Shown: piece by piece, positions 24,934 to 36,759 of the stretch | Numbering within the stretch: position 1 is the stretch's first letter | How the letters are laid out: every line of letters starts with the position of its first letter | Origin: Pyrrhosoma nymphula | Taxonomy: Eukaryota; Arthropoda; Insecta; Odonata; Coenagrionidae | Assembly (NCBI GenBank): GCA_963573305.1 | Contig: OY754335.1 | Coordinates: 13,803,501-13,867,500 of the forward strand | Direction: 5' to 3' | DNA length: 64,000 bases | The notes under the pieces: model-generated | What the model saw: only the letters and a program-made list of their open reading frames with translations | Told to the model about the DNA's origin: nothing | Databases searched by the model: none | Translations under genes and position numbers: made by a program

Positions 24934-27900
24934 CATAGCGTTCGTTCCATCTTGGTGGCACACAGTGAATGGAAAAGTTAAATGAGAAATATTTCGGAGC
25001 CATGAATGACGGTCACTTGTGTACTAAAACAGTGAAGGAAAGGGTTTTAAGGGCTGTCACAGTATTCGCGTGAAAGAGATCTTCGCACATGGCGGCCATT
25101 TCCTTTCTTCATTCTGGATCGCAACACTTCTATTGGTCCCATCCCATGCCCTACCCCCCCCCCTCCTCCTCGTCGCTCCCTTTTCATTTCTCAACACTAA
25201 TCTCCGCCATATTTCTCCGGTTCATCCTCCCTCCCTGCCCTCCCCCACCCTACCCCCCTACCCTTCTCCTCTCCCACTCCCTCCCCCATCCTTTCCTTCT
25301 TTCTACCCTCCTCTCAGGGTCCCGAAGTCGTTCGTTTCATCCCCGGGGGTACAAAAGGGGAGGAGGGGGTGGGGTGTAGAAAAAGGGAAAAACCCTTTCG
25401 GCTCAGATTCCAGCACTTGGTGTAAAAGTGGCCCCCAATATTTTCCGCTTTCCTCTGGAGCCTCTGATTCTCCTCCTGTTCTTTTCTCTTATCTCGTTGC
25501 TCGCTGTCGTTTTTGGTGATCAATTTTGTTGTCCTAGATGAGTGATTTTGGAAGGTGATTCGAATTTTTGCAATATTTTAGACACTTAAATTATGATATA
25601 ACTGCTGAAGAAGGTTCATGACTGATGTAACTATGCGATAAAAATGAGAATTCAAAAATATTGCTGATATGTTTCAATTGTGTTATAATATTTTTTATTG
25701 AGTAATAATGATAGTATTAATAACTTAGGGGTTTTTGAACCTACTTTCTATTTGTAATATATATTGAGGAGCATCCTCTAAAAATTATAAGTCTGCCAAA
25801 AATCGACCATGTTCATACCGTAATGAAAAATATCCTTTTATAATTTTGGGGGAAATAAATTAGGGAAAGCTGTCCTGACTATTGATTATGTTACTTTCAA
25901 TTAAAATTTTAATATTCGAATATCAGGTTTTGTTGTAGCCATAACTGCGTTTCCCAATGTATGCCCGGAGGCATTTCTTATCTACTGCAATCACTTAGTT
26001 GGATCTCTCGGTCCATATCGTGATACATTTATTTTGTTACTTATGTTGTGCTGTGTGTAAAGTAGAGTGGAATTGATATCCAAAGAAAATTATGTGAACC
26101 CTTTTTCAAATTCGATACGAGTACATTACTGCCGATACCACTCTTTTTCTACCATCCTACCAACCAAAAACGTGCCCGGCTCTCCTAAATGATTAAAGTG
26201 ATTTCGAGTCCCGGTCGCCTGTTTATTTATAATTTTGAACACGGTAATGTTACCTCATAAACTGGAAAATAAACATGCAAGTTGTAGAAATATCCCTTTT
26301 ACAAGCAATATTTTTGGCAGTTACGGTTCAGCATTAGCTTGTTAAAAAGATCTTTTTCAATAAGGCTTTCTTTAAGCAATAGCATTACTTACAACAATAC
26401 TTCCGAACGTATTTCGAATATCAGGGTATCTAGCTGCTAACTTTCCTTCCCTCCAGTTTCCTCCAGTTTCTTGAACTGGAAATAAAGCCTTTCATTTGGC
26501 CGAAAATTTATCGGGGTAACGCGCTATCATTGATTTTAGTTCTGTGCTCTTCGATGAGCGTGGAACCAGTCAACGAGATTTTCAGCTAAGATATTCTGAT
26601 GTTTGGATTAAAAATTTCAGTAGTTGAAGTAGGTAACTGATTCAAAATATTAGATCGCCAAGAACCTATTCAGCGGCAATAAAACCTCTCAGGAATCGGA
26701 ATGTGTGTAGTCTCGGAAATGTATTTATCAGAACGGTTTAGCAGAACCCTGCTATTGTGTGAATTAAGTTAGGGCCTGTCCATGAACCTTCCTACTAATC
26801 GATTTATCAAACATCTAGTGAACCATTAATGAAATAGAACGACGGCTCCCAGTTTGGGAAACACCCCTACCAAAAAAATTACCAAATTAACACAGAGCAA
26901 ATCTTCTTCCCACGGACCTCTCTTTCAAATCTCACGGGACAGACAACTGCTTCGATTCCTCAAGGATGATTCACTCGCGCGTCTTAGAGAGAGAGAGAGA
27001 GATTGAGTGCAAGGAGGAGGGTGGAGAGGAGCTTGGAATCGGTTTTGAAGAAGCGAGGGCGTGGGGTGGTCGAGGAGAGGGCCGGGTAAAGACGTGTCCG
27101 AAAGATTCTGGACCCGCATCTTCCTTCCATCTTCACCCTCCCTCACCTCTCTCCTCTTCTCTCCAGCATTCCAGAGTCTTTCGATCCATTTGCTCCGCTG
27201 GTAATGTCTCTCGAGAAGAATACGAAGAAGAAGACTCCCATTCTTCTTCAGAAGGATATTTCTAGATTAATAACTTTTCCCGCCCACTGGCCTGGTCCCT
27301 CTCTTTCTCTCTCACTTCTTCTTGCCTCATTTCTTTCGTTCCTTTTCTTCGGGTTGAATAGCCTTTTTCTTTCTCTGTCGTTCTCGGGTTCTCCCTAATA
27401 TAGTATTCGAGTACCCACTCCGCTAATGTTTCAAGGCATTTTCCAAAAGAAAAAGAGAACCTTTTCACCCGACCTCCCTCTTCTGTCTCTCTACACCCAG
27501 TCACTAAGGAAAGAGAAGGGCTGATCCATTGTAAGCTTTTGTCATTAACTTCTCCCGAGAAAGGATTTATTTCTCTTAAAAACCGCAGTATTGATCTTTC
27601 TGTAGAATGAATGGTTCAATAATACTCTTGCAATTCTTTTATTTCGATGGCCCTATAACGCGTAAATTCGTATCCGCTTGATTGAAAAGTTCAATGCCCG
27701 ACGAGGTTGATCAGTTTTCTCTATCCCCTAACGCATTTGCAAACCTGGGTCTCTCTCATCTCTCTGAAAATTATTAGCTCTCCCTCTTTATTATTTTATT
27801 TCCTATATTTTGTTAATATTCTTCTTGTTATGTTTGTATGTATTCCTCTCTTATTTAATGTTCTGTTATTCGGACCGCTATACAATGGCAACACTGCATG

Positions 27901-28045
27901 CAGTATGTGGGCATCAGAAAATAAAATAAGTTGCTATTCATATTAGTGAGGGGATAATCGATAACAAATAACTTTAATTCAATTAATAATTTCAAATTCT
28001 AGTTGTCAGTATAACCACACGACGAAGATGTAACTCGGTGGGATC
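24934..28045. other. non-coding; GC-rich blocks at 25130-25520 and 26900-27500
   Basis: No gene recognised. 25130-25310 is almost pure pyrimidine, then 25340-25400 purine-rich. 26980-27090 is purine-rich, including a GA repeat near 26987-27001, followed by a pyrimidine-rich stretch 27120-27380. Open frames of 70-149 codons in these blocks are low-complexity. At about 26180-26215 a weak B-box-like TTTCGAGTCCC could be a SINE relic. 25550-26850 is AT-rich and featureless. Confidence 0.45.
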
Positions 28046-28103
28046 TTTCCTTAATGAAAAGAACACAACTTTGTGTTATTCACAGATTTATTTTACTAGA
28101 AAC

Positions 28104-28133
28104 GACCGGTTTCGGCTGTTACGCCATCATCAG
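28104..28133 (-). other. hammerhead-like core motif
   Basis: Minus strand: CTGATGA, then TGGCGTAACAGCC (GGC/GCC could pair), then GAAAC, CG, GTC. This is the order of hammerhead conserved boxes (CUGAUGA - stem II - GAAA - stem III - UH). The segment ACCGGT is a perfect palindrome with no loop, so stem III could only form between two molecules or two copies. Stem I is weak. Confidence 0.4.
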
Positions 28134-28236
28134 GTACAATATATACATTTATATAACAGTATACGGTATGAAAATGTGCATATAGTTTACAATTAAATTT
28201 ATACATATACACAGTATACAAATGTATGTATTGTAC

Positions 28237-28266
28237 CTGATGACAACGTAACGGCCAAAACCGGTC
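28237..28266 (+). other. hammerhead-like core motif, decayed
   Basis: Plus strand: CTGATGA at 28237-28243, a decayed stem II, AAAAC where GAAAC is expected, then CGGTC. It is the other arm's copy of the motif at 28104-28133. Confidence 0.35.
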
Positions 28267-28322
28267 GTTTCTGGTAAAATAAACCTGTGGATAACACAAA
28301 GTTGCGTTCTTCCTTTAATTCT

Positions 28323-28815
28323 AGCCAGCAGGTAAAATTTATTGGCTATTCTTAAAATATAATGGACGCTTTTTTGTAGGGAAATATCATGGAAGTGTAG
28401 CTACAGTTTGTCTGGACCATTGGTGATGAATTGCGTTTTGTGAATTTTGTTTGATGGATTCGTATGGAGAGTCTTACCGTGGAAAATGTTAAGTTGCTAT
28501 TTAATCGTAATGTGTTGCGCATAACGCAGCGCATAAAATGATAATGCTTTTATAATTTTCAGGCACGATTGTAATATGTGATACCATTTACGTATGATGC
28601 ATAGTTAATACTTATTTCAGGGATATTTATCGTAGCATTTCATATCAGTAATGTTTTATGGCCATAAATCGAAATCAAATACCCTAAGAAAGCTGCATAT
28701 TCGCTCTATATCATGCTTAAGCGGGAAAATGCTATTGATAACTACGTGTCATTCATTCATTAGAGTAATCTACCGGTTAGCGGTAGGTTATGATGAAAGT
28801 CAAAGAATAACCAAC
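28323..28815. other. AT-rich, nothing recognised
   Basis: No gene, repeat end or structure that I can name between the foldback element and the LINE. Confidence 0.4.
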
Positions 28816-28819
28816 AGAC

Positions 28820-31515
28820 TCTTACGCGTGCAGTGCCCTATCTACCCCAATATTTCTTTCTTCATCCCTTCCGTTAAATCTATTCTCTTTCTCGCCCTTC
28901 CCCTCTTGCCCAACATCCTACCCTCTATCAAGGCCTTCAGCAAACCATCGCCCCTCATTACCCCTTCCAGCCACCTACCCTGCCTTCCCCTAATCTCATC
29001 CACAAGTTTCCTCACCTCACCCACCATGTCAAGCACTTCCTCATTTGTCTTCCTTTCCGTCCAACGCACGTTCTCCATCCTCCTCCTCACCCACATCTCG
29101 AACGCCTTCAGCCTATTTTCGTCTTCCTTTCTCAAGATCCACGTTTCTGCCCCACACAACGCCACACTCCATATCAAGCTTTTCACCAGCCACTTTTTTA
29201 CATCCTTACTTAAAATCCCCGTCATCGGATCCCTTCTATTATTGAACGCTACTTCGCTAGCACTATTCTCCTCCTAATGTCTTAGATACTATGTCCAGTT
29301 TATTCTAGCGTACTACCCAAATAATTAAATTATTCGATACTCTCCAGTTTGTAACTTCCTACTCTTATCACCAGCCTCACTTTCTTTGTCCTACAGAATC
29401 TCATTAGTTTTGTTTTCTTATTATTAATCTTCATCCCGTATTTCTCGCACTGCTTTTCCAATACATCTACTAAAGTTTGCAATCCTTTCGATGACCGACT
29501 GACCAACGCCTGGTCGTCCGCGAACCTTACCGAATTTATCCGCTGGCCTCCTACTTTCATTGCAACATCTAGCTCCTCCCATGCCTCTCTTACCATTTCC
29601 TCAGCATAGATATTAAAAATCAAAGGTGATAACGGGCACCCTTTCCGCACCCCACGACCTATAACTGCCCACCCTGATTCACCGTCAGCTTCCCTCGCCT
29701 GAGCCCTCTGCCCCATGTAAAAGTTTCGGATGAGTCTCCTATCACGCCAATATATTCCTATTTTCCCCAGTATCTGCATTAGTTTTTCCCAGTTTACTCT
29801 GTCAAACGCCTATTCGAAATCCACAAAGCAAGCGAAAACATCTTGATTATACTCTATGTTTCTTTTTATAAGTGTCCTTATTTCCGCAATCGCGTCTCTG
29901 GTGGCCCTCCCCTTCCTGAACCCAAATTGACCATCGCCTAAATAGTAGTTTGCTCTGCTCTCATACCTTTTATTTATTATTCTAAGTAAAACGTTTGCCG
30001 CTTGCGAAATTAAACTGATTGTTCTATACTCCTCGCATTCTGACGCTTTCTTCTTCTTCGGGATAGGCATTAATACTGTTTTCACGAAATCCTCTGGCCA
30101 TACTCCTTCCTCGTAGATTCTGCGAATAAGTTCGAAAAATGATTCTCTCCCCTTTCTACCTAGATTCTTCAGTAGCTCCGCAGGTAGGTTATCGGTTCCC
30201 ACGGCTTTTCTACCCTTCATCTCTCTTAATGCCCTCTCTATTTCGCTGTCAAGTAACTCTGGTCCTAGGTTATCCTTATCTATTGTTCCTTCATCCTCTA
30301 GATCTAGGCTAAAGGGTCTATTCTCGCTGTCATATAGCTCCTCTACGTATTCTCTCCATCTTTCCTGGATATCTTCCTGTTCGATTAATATCTTCTCTGC
30401 TTTGTCCTTAACCTTTGGTATCCTTTTCCCTCTCTTACCACCCAATAATATGTTCACCTTGGGTCCTTGGTGTACAAAGCGCCCACTTCCCCCTCCTGCT
30501 GCAGCTTTTCCATTTCCTCGCATTGTTCCTTCCACCAGTTTTCTTTTGCCCGATTGGTCACTCGCCTGAGTTTATTATTCAATTCCTTGTACTTCCTCTT
30601 GCCTACGTCGGTGTTGACGTTTTTCCATGTCCTTCTCTCCTCCATTTTCTTAATCATTTCTTCCGTTACTCACTCCTTCATAACCCTCTTCTTTTCCATT
30701 GTTTTCTCTGCCGCTCCTGCGATGCCTGTTTTTATAATCTCCCTTCTTCTCTCTATTATTCCCATCCGCTTTACTTCACCTATGTTCTTTTCTACCAGCT
30801 CTTGATATTCCCTCCTTTTCAACCCTTTCAATGCTTCAAGGTTCCACCTCTTTATCTTCCTACCTTTACTAAGGCTTTTGAATCTAACTTCACACTTCCT
30901 CATCCCCTAGTTATGATCTGAGTCCGCATCCGACCCTGGATAGCTACGCGAGATTTTTACACTGTTCCTAAAAATCTGCCTTACCATTATATAATCAATT
31001 TGGTATCTCCCAGTATCACCCCGATTTCCTGTTAAATATTTTCAAGCATCCCGGCCCTCATCATGGTCCAAGTTCCTATTTTTACCGCTGTTTTCCTCCT
31101 CCTCTTTCTGTTTTTCTTCCTTTCCTTCTCCCTCCTATCCCTTATTTCCACCGATGAGGATGCTGTGCAAGGATTTAGTTTGATGACGACCGCGGAGGCC
31201 TTGCCTCCCCCGCTGCCGGGCACGACACTCGCCCTAGAGGGCGGCGTCCCGTAGTTGCCAGGAATCAATTCTCCGTGAATGACTTTCATATTCTAGGAAG
31301 TGATAGTTGAGAGGTATTCCCACGCGACTCAACGGTATTTTTAACGTGACACCATCACGGAACTACCTTTCGTCTGGCTTCTACCCTTCGGCCTATCTGG
31401 CATGGGTTGCCCTACCGGGAGCAATAGTACTTGCTCCTGCCAGTCCAGCTCTAGGGGTTATTGAAACGCACAAACCCTTCCACCACGTCAAGGTCGTAGT
31501 TCAAGGAAGAGATAA
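28820..31515 (-). pseudogene. APE-type LINE (RTE-like), long copy with endonuclease deletion
   Basis: Minus strand, 5' to 3'. 31515-31290 is a GC-rich leader with the hairpin GGAGCAATAGTACTTGCTCC. 31289 starts an ORF that reaches KIGTWTMMRAGMLENI, the first strand of an APE endonuclease, then jumps near 31035 straight to its end (GRYQIDYIMVRQIFRNSV ... GSDADSDHN), so roughly 190 residues of endonuclease are deleted. 30903-30454 is the linker, with one TGA at 30670. 30535-29330 is reverse transcriptase in one frame with one TAG (29810-29812) just after FACFVDFE: VLMPIPKKKKASECEEYRTI, QFGFRKGRATRDAI, GVRKGCPLSPLIFNIYAEEM, and the catalytic FADDQ. 29225-28842 is the C-terminal tail (LIWSVALCGAETW...RRRMENVRWTERKTNEEVL). 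It would reverse transcribe its own RNA at a nicked target; this copy cannot. The clade (RTE/BovB-like) is from motif memory. Confidence 0.85.
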
Positions 31516-32130
31516 CTATGTGTAGCTTGGCATAAAACCTCTTTTTTACACTTGTGAAGTACCATTGCGCTCAAGTCGAAAAACGATCATAATCAATCCT
31601 CGGCAATTTCTTCTTTGAATTGTTTCGGCAAAACTTGTTAGTTTCGTGTCCTAAAAGCCATATATTTTTTGCTACACGTTAATTTCCATAATATTCCTTT
31701 GCTCCTCTGATCCTTTATTGAGCTATGAACATTTTTCAGATTACTTCCATAATTCTCTAATTAAATCAACTCCCTGATCTCCAATTACAAGAAACCCTGC
31801 TTTCAAGGCTGCTGCTATTATCTGATCGTTGTGTTCCAAGTGATCCGAATATAACTAATGAAATCTGATGCTGTTAAAAAACCGTTAGTTCACCGCCTGA
31901 AGATATTAAATTTTTATAGCATGAGTTGAAATTTTTTTTAACTCTGCGAAACATGGAAATCAGAGGAATATACCCGAAACATGGAAATCATCGAAGTACT
32001 TGATGTAAATGAAAAATCTTTCATGGAGTTTGCCATTTAGAGGAGGTAATTTAGAGGAAGTAATCTCTATGAGTATTGACCTAACTTGTTGTTCAAATTT
32101 TCTTTAAAATAGATGGCAAAAGAAACATAT
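31516..32130. other. AT-rich, nothing recognised
   Basis: No gene or element recognised between the LINE leader and the tRNA-like sequence. Confidence 0.4.
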
Positions 32131-32133
32131 GTA

Positions 32134-32204
32134 GGTGTTGCGACCCATGGACCTCTGGGTTATGGGCCCAGCATGCTTCCACCCTGGTTACACTATTGGA
32201 GAGC
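32134..32204 (-). pseudogene. initiator tRNA-Met-like pseudogene
   Basis: On the minus strand the anticodon arm GCTGGGCCCATAACCCAG, with CAT anticodon, is identical to that of eukaryotic initiator tRNA-Met as I remember it. It is preceded by GTGGAAGC and followed by AGGTCCATGGGTCGCAACA in place of the T arm. The A and B boxes are degenerate and neither acceptor half can pair, with two or three extra bases in the D arm. So this is a dead tRNA copy or the head of a SINE rather than a working gene. Confidence 0.65.
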
Positions 32205-32638
32205 GCAATGGAGTAATATTTAGTTTTATAGAATAGTTTATTGCATAATTTTTTTTGTTTTCTAGGATAATTCATAGCATAATTTCTTCGTCTTAATTCT
32301 CGCGAGTTGGATTCTTCTGTTGTGTACCCTCATTCCCCCAGTCTCTTTCTTACTGTTTCCCAATTACCTCCTCCCCATAGCAAAGCGACATGTAACGAAA
32401 TCCATTAATGTATCACCTAACTGATTACACTAGTGGTTTTATATAGCAATTAGAAGAAATTCCGTAGCTGAATGTTATGTCATAATGAGATTACACAAAG
32501 TTAGATTTGTCTTGACCCCATAGAGGCAACACATTCTCCTAAGCATGGCAACTTTCGTGAAGGATATGCTAGTGGTCTAGAGTTTTATCTTGTATTTTAT
32601 TAATGTATCTCTGAAGAAATGTTTTCTTTGCTATTTAG

Positions 32639-32855
32639 GTTATATTTTATCTCCTCCACTTCCGGAGGTGCAGAATCGAGTGCATTACGAAGACCTAAAT
32701 TTCACGATAAAACCTAGCGGAAATGAACTAATTCATTCTGAGGATTGGAAACGTTTTCTGGAAGATTGCGTTATGAGAAATTACTGGCAGCCAGTGGAAT
32801 TGAGTTATGGTACTATGGTACTTATTGTCTTGAACCGTATCTCTTGGACCCGCAG
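32639..32855 (+). CDS. candidate internal exon A of an unknown host gene
   Basis: A pyrimidine-rich tract and TTTAG precede 32639, and CAG|GTAAAT follows 32855, both good splice signals. Only one frame is open across the 217 bp. It reads YILSPPLPEVQNRVHYEDLN at the start, contains HSEDWKRFLEDCVMRNYWQP and ends NRISWTR plus two bases. The composition is balanced, with no repeats, unlike nearby debris. The exon needs one base from the previous exon and leaves two for the next; candidate exon B at 51293 starts with exactly one spare base. I do not recognise the protein. It could still be a chance frame or a relic of an unknown element. Confidence 0.4.
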
Positions 32856-32856
32856 G

Positions 32857-33470
32857 TAAATTTATTGAGTCTGATCTTTATTTGATAACACGTTCAGATA
32901 AAATAGTACACTAAAATTTGTGTACTCACTGAAGAGAGGTTTATGCTCGTTATCTTAGTATCAAACATCTTTTAAATGTATCTGCTTTCTATCGTCTTAC
33001 GCCTCGACGCTAGCCTCTTTACGGATGTCGATAATGAAATATACCCATATGATGCGTAGACGTCCACGCCTACGGGATTTGCTCATGTCTTTCTGCTTAA
33101 GCTGCGGACTGTAGAGACTGAACCATTCAATAGCTCTATTCCAGCTAATTATTAATGGAAGGGTTCTAATAACGTAGCGCCTTGAGTAAACGATGCTCTC
33201 TTCATGTACGTATGCAGCTCTACGTTGCAGGTGAATTTGGGATTTTGTATTTTTGTGAACGTATTTATATTAATTAACGATTGTATATTACTGGATAATT
33301 GCATGTTTATACGAATTCATAGTTTTTTTTGAGATTTTGGATGACTAGGTCTCTAGCTAGCAGTCTTATTGACTTGCTAGTTAATTTAATGGTTACTGGC
33401 ATAATATCAAAGAAAGGTTTCATAATGGTAAAACTAAAATTACTTGTTTTTTCCACCAGCTTTTATTCAC
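32857..33470. other. AT-rich, nothing recognised
   Basis: It follows the candidate donor site of exon A; no gene or element recognised. Confidence 0.4.
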
Positions 33471-33474
33471 GCAC

Positions 33475-33507
33475 GACCTTGGTTTCGCTGCGTCGCAACA
33501 TCATCAG
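33475..33507 (-). other. hammerhead-like core motif, best preserved
   Basis: Minus strand: CTGATGA (33507-33501), U, a 5-bp stem II GTTGC-GAC-GCAGC, GAAAC, then CAAGGTC. All core boxes match the hammerhead consensus: CUGAUGA, GAAA, and a stem III ACC-AA-GGU ending in UC where cleavage would occur. Stem I is poor: only the first two positions pair. Flanked by AT-rich sequence with no coding part. Confidence 0.5.
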
Positions 33508-35520
33508 ATCAGCTACTATTGACAGCAAATGATGCTGCAATGCAAAAAATCTCGGGCTGTATGAAAATAAAAGCCATTAGAAAATTCGAATAAACAATTT
33601 TACATCATAACGACGTTTTGAACGATTTTCTATAATTTAAAGTCGGATGTGCCTCATGGTGGTAAGGTTTAATGCCGATAAAATGGTTAGGTTTAAAGAA
33701 ATCAAACTCAGTAAAGCATCAGTGGAAACGCTAAACGATTGATAAGATCCGTAGTAACTTACGTGTACCCCCACTCTCATTGTCATATCATATCTCTTCT
33801 AATGAGAAAATTTTTAACACTTCAAAAACACGTTATTGCAACTGGTGGTGCAACGTGTTTTAACCCTTTTGCAGCACTTGGCCCAGTACTGCCTAAACTC
33901 ATTTAACATATTTTTTGTAGCTGGCGAATATTGCAATACTAATCCCAATTAGGTAAGGGCTAGCAGAAACTGTAAGCTGAATTTTCAATTTCTTTAAAAC
34001 ATAATATTTATAATTTTTTTGCAGCTATACTTGATACTGACTGACTATGAGAATATATTATTTTTGCCTTACATCTCCACTATGTTAAATCAATATCAAT
34101 CACTTGCCAATATCAATCAATAACCTATCCTTGCATCTTGCCCCATCTAGTTATGTATTTTTCCGTTATAGCGGCGGAATTTTTAATACCGAATTCGCTC
34201 TTAGGATCCTAGGAATATATCCCGCGGGAAAGTGTTCAATCGCTTCTTAAGATCAAGAGACTTGTTTAAAACTGAAAGTACAAAGGTACTTTTCCCTTTT
34301 TGTGCTGAAGCAGAAGACCCATCTTCATCTTCTCCGATTTAAATTTTCATGAGCTGGCAGGGGTACTTGCGACCTAGGGAAGGTGTTGCAATTACGCTAC
34401 AAAGCAACCTGGATCATATTGTAACCTCTGCAACCTCTTGCAAACTTTAAAAAACTCTTTTATGTTTTCTGGGACTCTACCCAGGGGTGCTTTAAGACCT
34501 CAATTGCCGGTAACCTCCCTCTTTACTTTTTGTAGCTAATCAATACTTTCTGGAGTGGTTCGATAATATACAAGAAAGTATTTTTTGTTGCCTGTGTGTT
34601 CTTTTAGTCAATTTACCTCTGATTTGTTGAAGTTTGTGTTAATCTTGTTATTCTTCTTGAATTGACCAGCAATGCTTTTAGAAATGACCATATGTCATAT
34701 CTCCTCCACTTCAGGAAAAGTTTCACTCTTTACAGACTATTGCAGATTAATCAACTTTCCTATCACTTCTATTTAGAAATGTTTCTTCTTATGTGAAGGT
34801 CATTTGCTCTTTTGCGTATCAAATAGTTTTATAGCGGCATCAATTTGTGAAACAAAATGGGACGGAAATAGCTGCAATAATCCGTTGTTCTTCGGAGATT
34901 AATTATTTAAAATCTATCTCAGTCCCTGGATTTTTTCTTAAACTATGTTCCGTAAAATATTTCATTGGGAGTTGAACGAATTCTGTGATGACCGCATTTT
35001 CCTCTAAAAAGGGATAAAATTTGCTGTGGTATTAGGCCTAATCTCTTGAAACAACTTTGAATTTTCACACACTTTGACCACAACGGCGCAATCGAGATAC
35101 AAATGCCAGGTATACATCTATCGTTTGCAAGCGTTCATTTGTCCATATCCGTGGATTCCATTTGGGGTAAATACATGATACAACTTCCGCTTGATCCCAG
35201 CGTATGCCACGTAAGTGGAAAGTCAATAGTAGATGTCCAGTATAAAATATCGCTTTATTGTAAACAGAGGATGACAGCAATAATATCACCAGAAATTCCA
35301 TGTCCGGCAAAGTGAAAACAGGCACGAATGGAAAACAATGCGCTCAGCAAATATGCTCAGCAATAAATGTCACATGAACAAAAAATGCTTTTGTTTTTTT
35401 GTACTATTTATCTCATAAAATCCATGTGATATTTATTTGGCATATTCTTTCTCAATAACTTTTCGGAGAGGTACTCGAATACTCGTTTATATTTTCTCGT
35501 GCACGTCACAAGAGTAAAAC
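33508..35520. other. AT-rich, nothing recognised
   Basis: About 2 kb with no convincing frame. An 86-codon minus frame at 35065-35325 and its plus-strand shadow resemble nothing known. Confidence 0.4.
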
Positions 35521-35525
35521 ATGCA

Positions 35526-35875
35526 GAAGGTGAGCGTTAATAATAGTCTGGCGAAAGTTAGGTTAGGAGAAGGATCGAGAGATGGTTGAGAGGTAGACGA
35601 ACGAAGAGGTGTTGAATAAGACGGAGGGGAAAATGAGGTAAGTGGGAAAAATTCGGAGGCCGAAGAAGAGGTTTTAGCGTGTAAAGAGGGGTAACAGGTT
35701 GTTAAAATGAAGAATGAAAGTTAGAAGCAGAATAAAAGGGGCGATGGTAGACGCCGTGAAGGAAGGTTATAGACGTGAAGAGTTTTGGATGGATGAATGA
35801 TGTAGGATGAATGCAGTCATTCCTGACAGAATGAGACTAGGATGGACCAGTGATTCCAGTGACCAGGCGAGTATT
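35526..35875 (+). pseudogene. decayed 3' fragment of an APE-type LINE
   Basis: Across all three plus frames the peptide order matches the C-terminal tail of the LINE family in this window: a WLRGRRTKRC-like segment at 35580, EGKRS-like basic residues near 35720, then KEGYRREEFWMDE near 35760-35790. Many indels and stops; probably an old insertion. No target duplication visible. Confidence 0.45.
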
Positions 35876-35879
35876 AACT

Positions 35880-36665
35880 AGCACAACAACTTGATTGAAC
35901 ATAGGATTCATCTGAAATGTAGATAAATTTAAAAATAAACGTATTAAGTTTTCTCATCAACTTGAGTCAAGTTCAAAAACGTTTCAATTCATTTCATACT
36001 CGAAGTACTCGCATAGCTCAACTTTGATAAAGTGCTAAGCTCATTCCCTTGCAGATGCCATGGATGAGAGAAAAGTGTAGAAGGACCTTTCATTATTGAA
36101 TGGATCAGTTGTGCAGCTACTAAGCCGAAAACATAGGTAGCGGAATTGATGCGGTACTTCACTGAATCATCCAGAAAAATGCGAAGTGGAAATTATTTAC
36201 AAAAGTTCACTGCATTATTCATAATTATTTGGACGAAATGGCGCGCGTTAGCCGTGTTAGGTGGACAATTTGTCGCAAATTAACAGATTTTTACTTTTGT
36301 GTCTCAAGACGTCGTAACTCTTTTCTTATATATAAATATAAGGAAAATATTAATATGGTATTTGCTACCACAACATCCCGCCGTGACGTACTCCTAATGG
36401 TTTTCAACACTAATTTTCTCCTGATGTGTCAGGGTCTGATCCTATATTTAATCCAGAGTGGTGTTGATACTGTTGCTGACTCTTCTGATGGGAAACGAGT
36501 ATTATTACAGTGATGTTATATTGAACCTCCGATAGATGGAGACCTATTGTCAAATGTGCGGCTTCTCTAGTTTTAGTAGTACTTATAGCAGATATAAACT
36601 TATGAGAGTAGTGCAAAGATGGAAGTAGCCTAAATAAAATTAATGTAATATTGAAGATGTGCAAT
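35880..36665. other. AT-rich, nothing recognised
   Basis: A 94-codon plus frame at 36229-36513 is open but resembles nothing I know. Confidence 0.4.
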
Positions 36666-36668
36666 TAA

Positions 36669-36716
36669 AGGCCTTCTAATCTGAGGGTCGCGGGTTCGAG
36701 CCCCGCCTGGGTCGGT
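36669..36716 (+). mobile_element. tRNA-derived SINE head, 3' half of a tRNA
   Basis: GGGTTCGAGCCC (B box) at about 36692-36703 forms a T arm with CGCGGGTTCGAGCCCCG. It is preceded by an anticodon-loop-like TTCTAATC and followed by CCTGGGTCGG, an acceptor-3'-like end. The 5' half of the tRNA is absent, so this is a truncated tRNA pseudogene or SINE. The sequence after it (36717-36760) may be SINE body, but I cannot match it elsewhere in the window. Confidence 0.55.
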
Positions 36717-36759
36717 TTTTCGCTTGCCCAAGGCGTGTTTTTGTCAAGTTCTGGTGGTT

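Larger units (their letters stand above)
28049..28322. mobile_element. foldback/MITE element with ~120-bp arms
   Basis: From about 28049 to 28322 the sequence is a long imperfect inverted repeat. The left arm contains AACTTTGTGTTATTCACAG and CCGGTTTCGGCTGTTACG; the right arm carries the same in inverse with about 15% mismatches. The centre is a short AT-rich spacer. Each arm contains one hammerhead-like motif, in opposite orientations. The whole could fold as a single long hairpin. No coding capacity; the family is unknown to me. Confidence 0.7.

Noticed and set aside
28651..29277. 208-codon plus-strand open frame, the longest but one in the window
   Set aside because: Antisense to the LINE C-terminal tail (KTNEEVLDMV on the minus strand), so a shadow.
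30415..30921. 168-codon plus-strand open frame
   Set aside because: Antisense shadow of the LINE linker and reverse transcriptase on the minus strand.
36669..36716. functional tRNA gene
   Set aside because: Only the 3' half of a tRNA fold is present; the D arm and 5' acceptor strand are missing.
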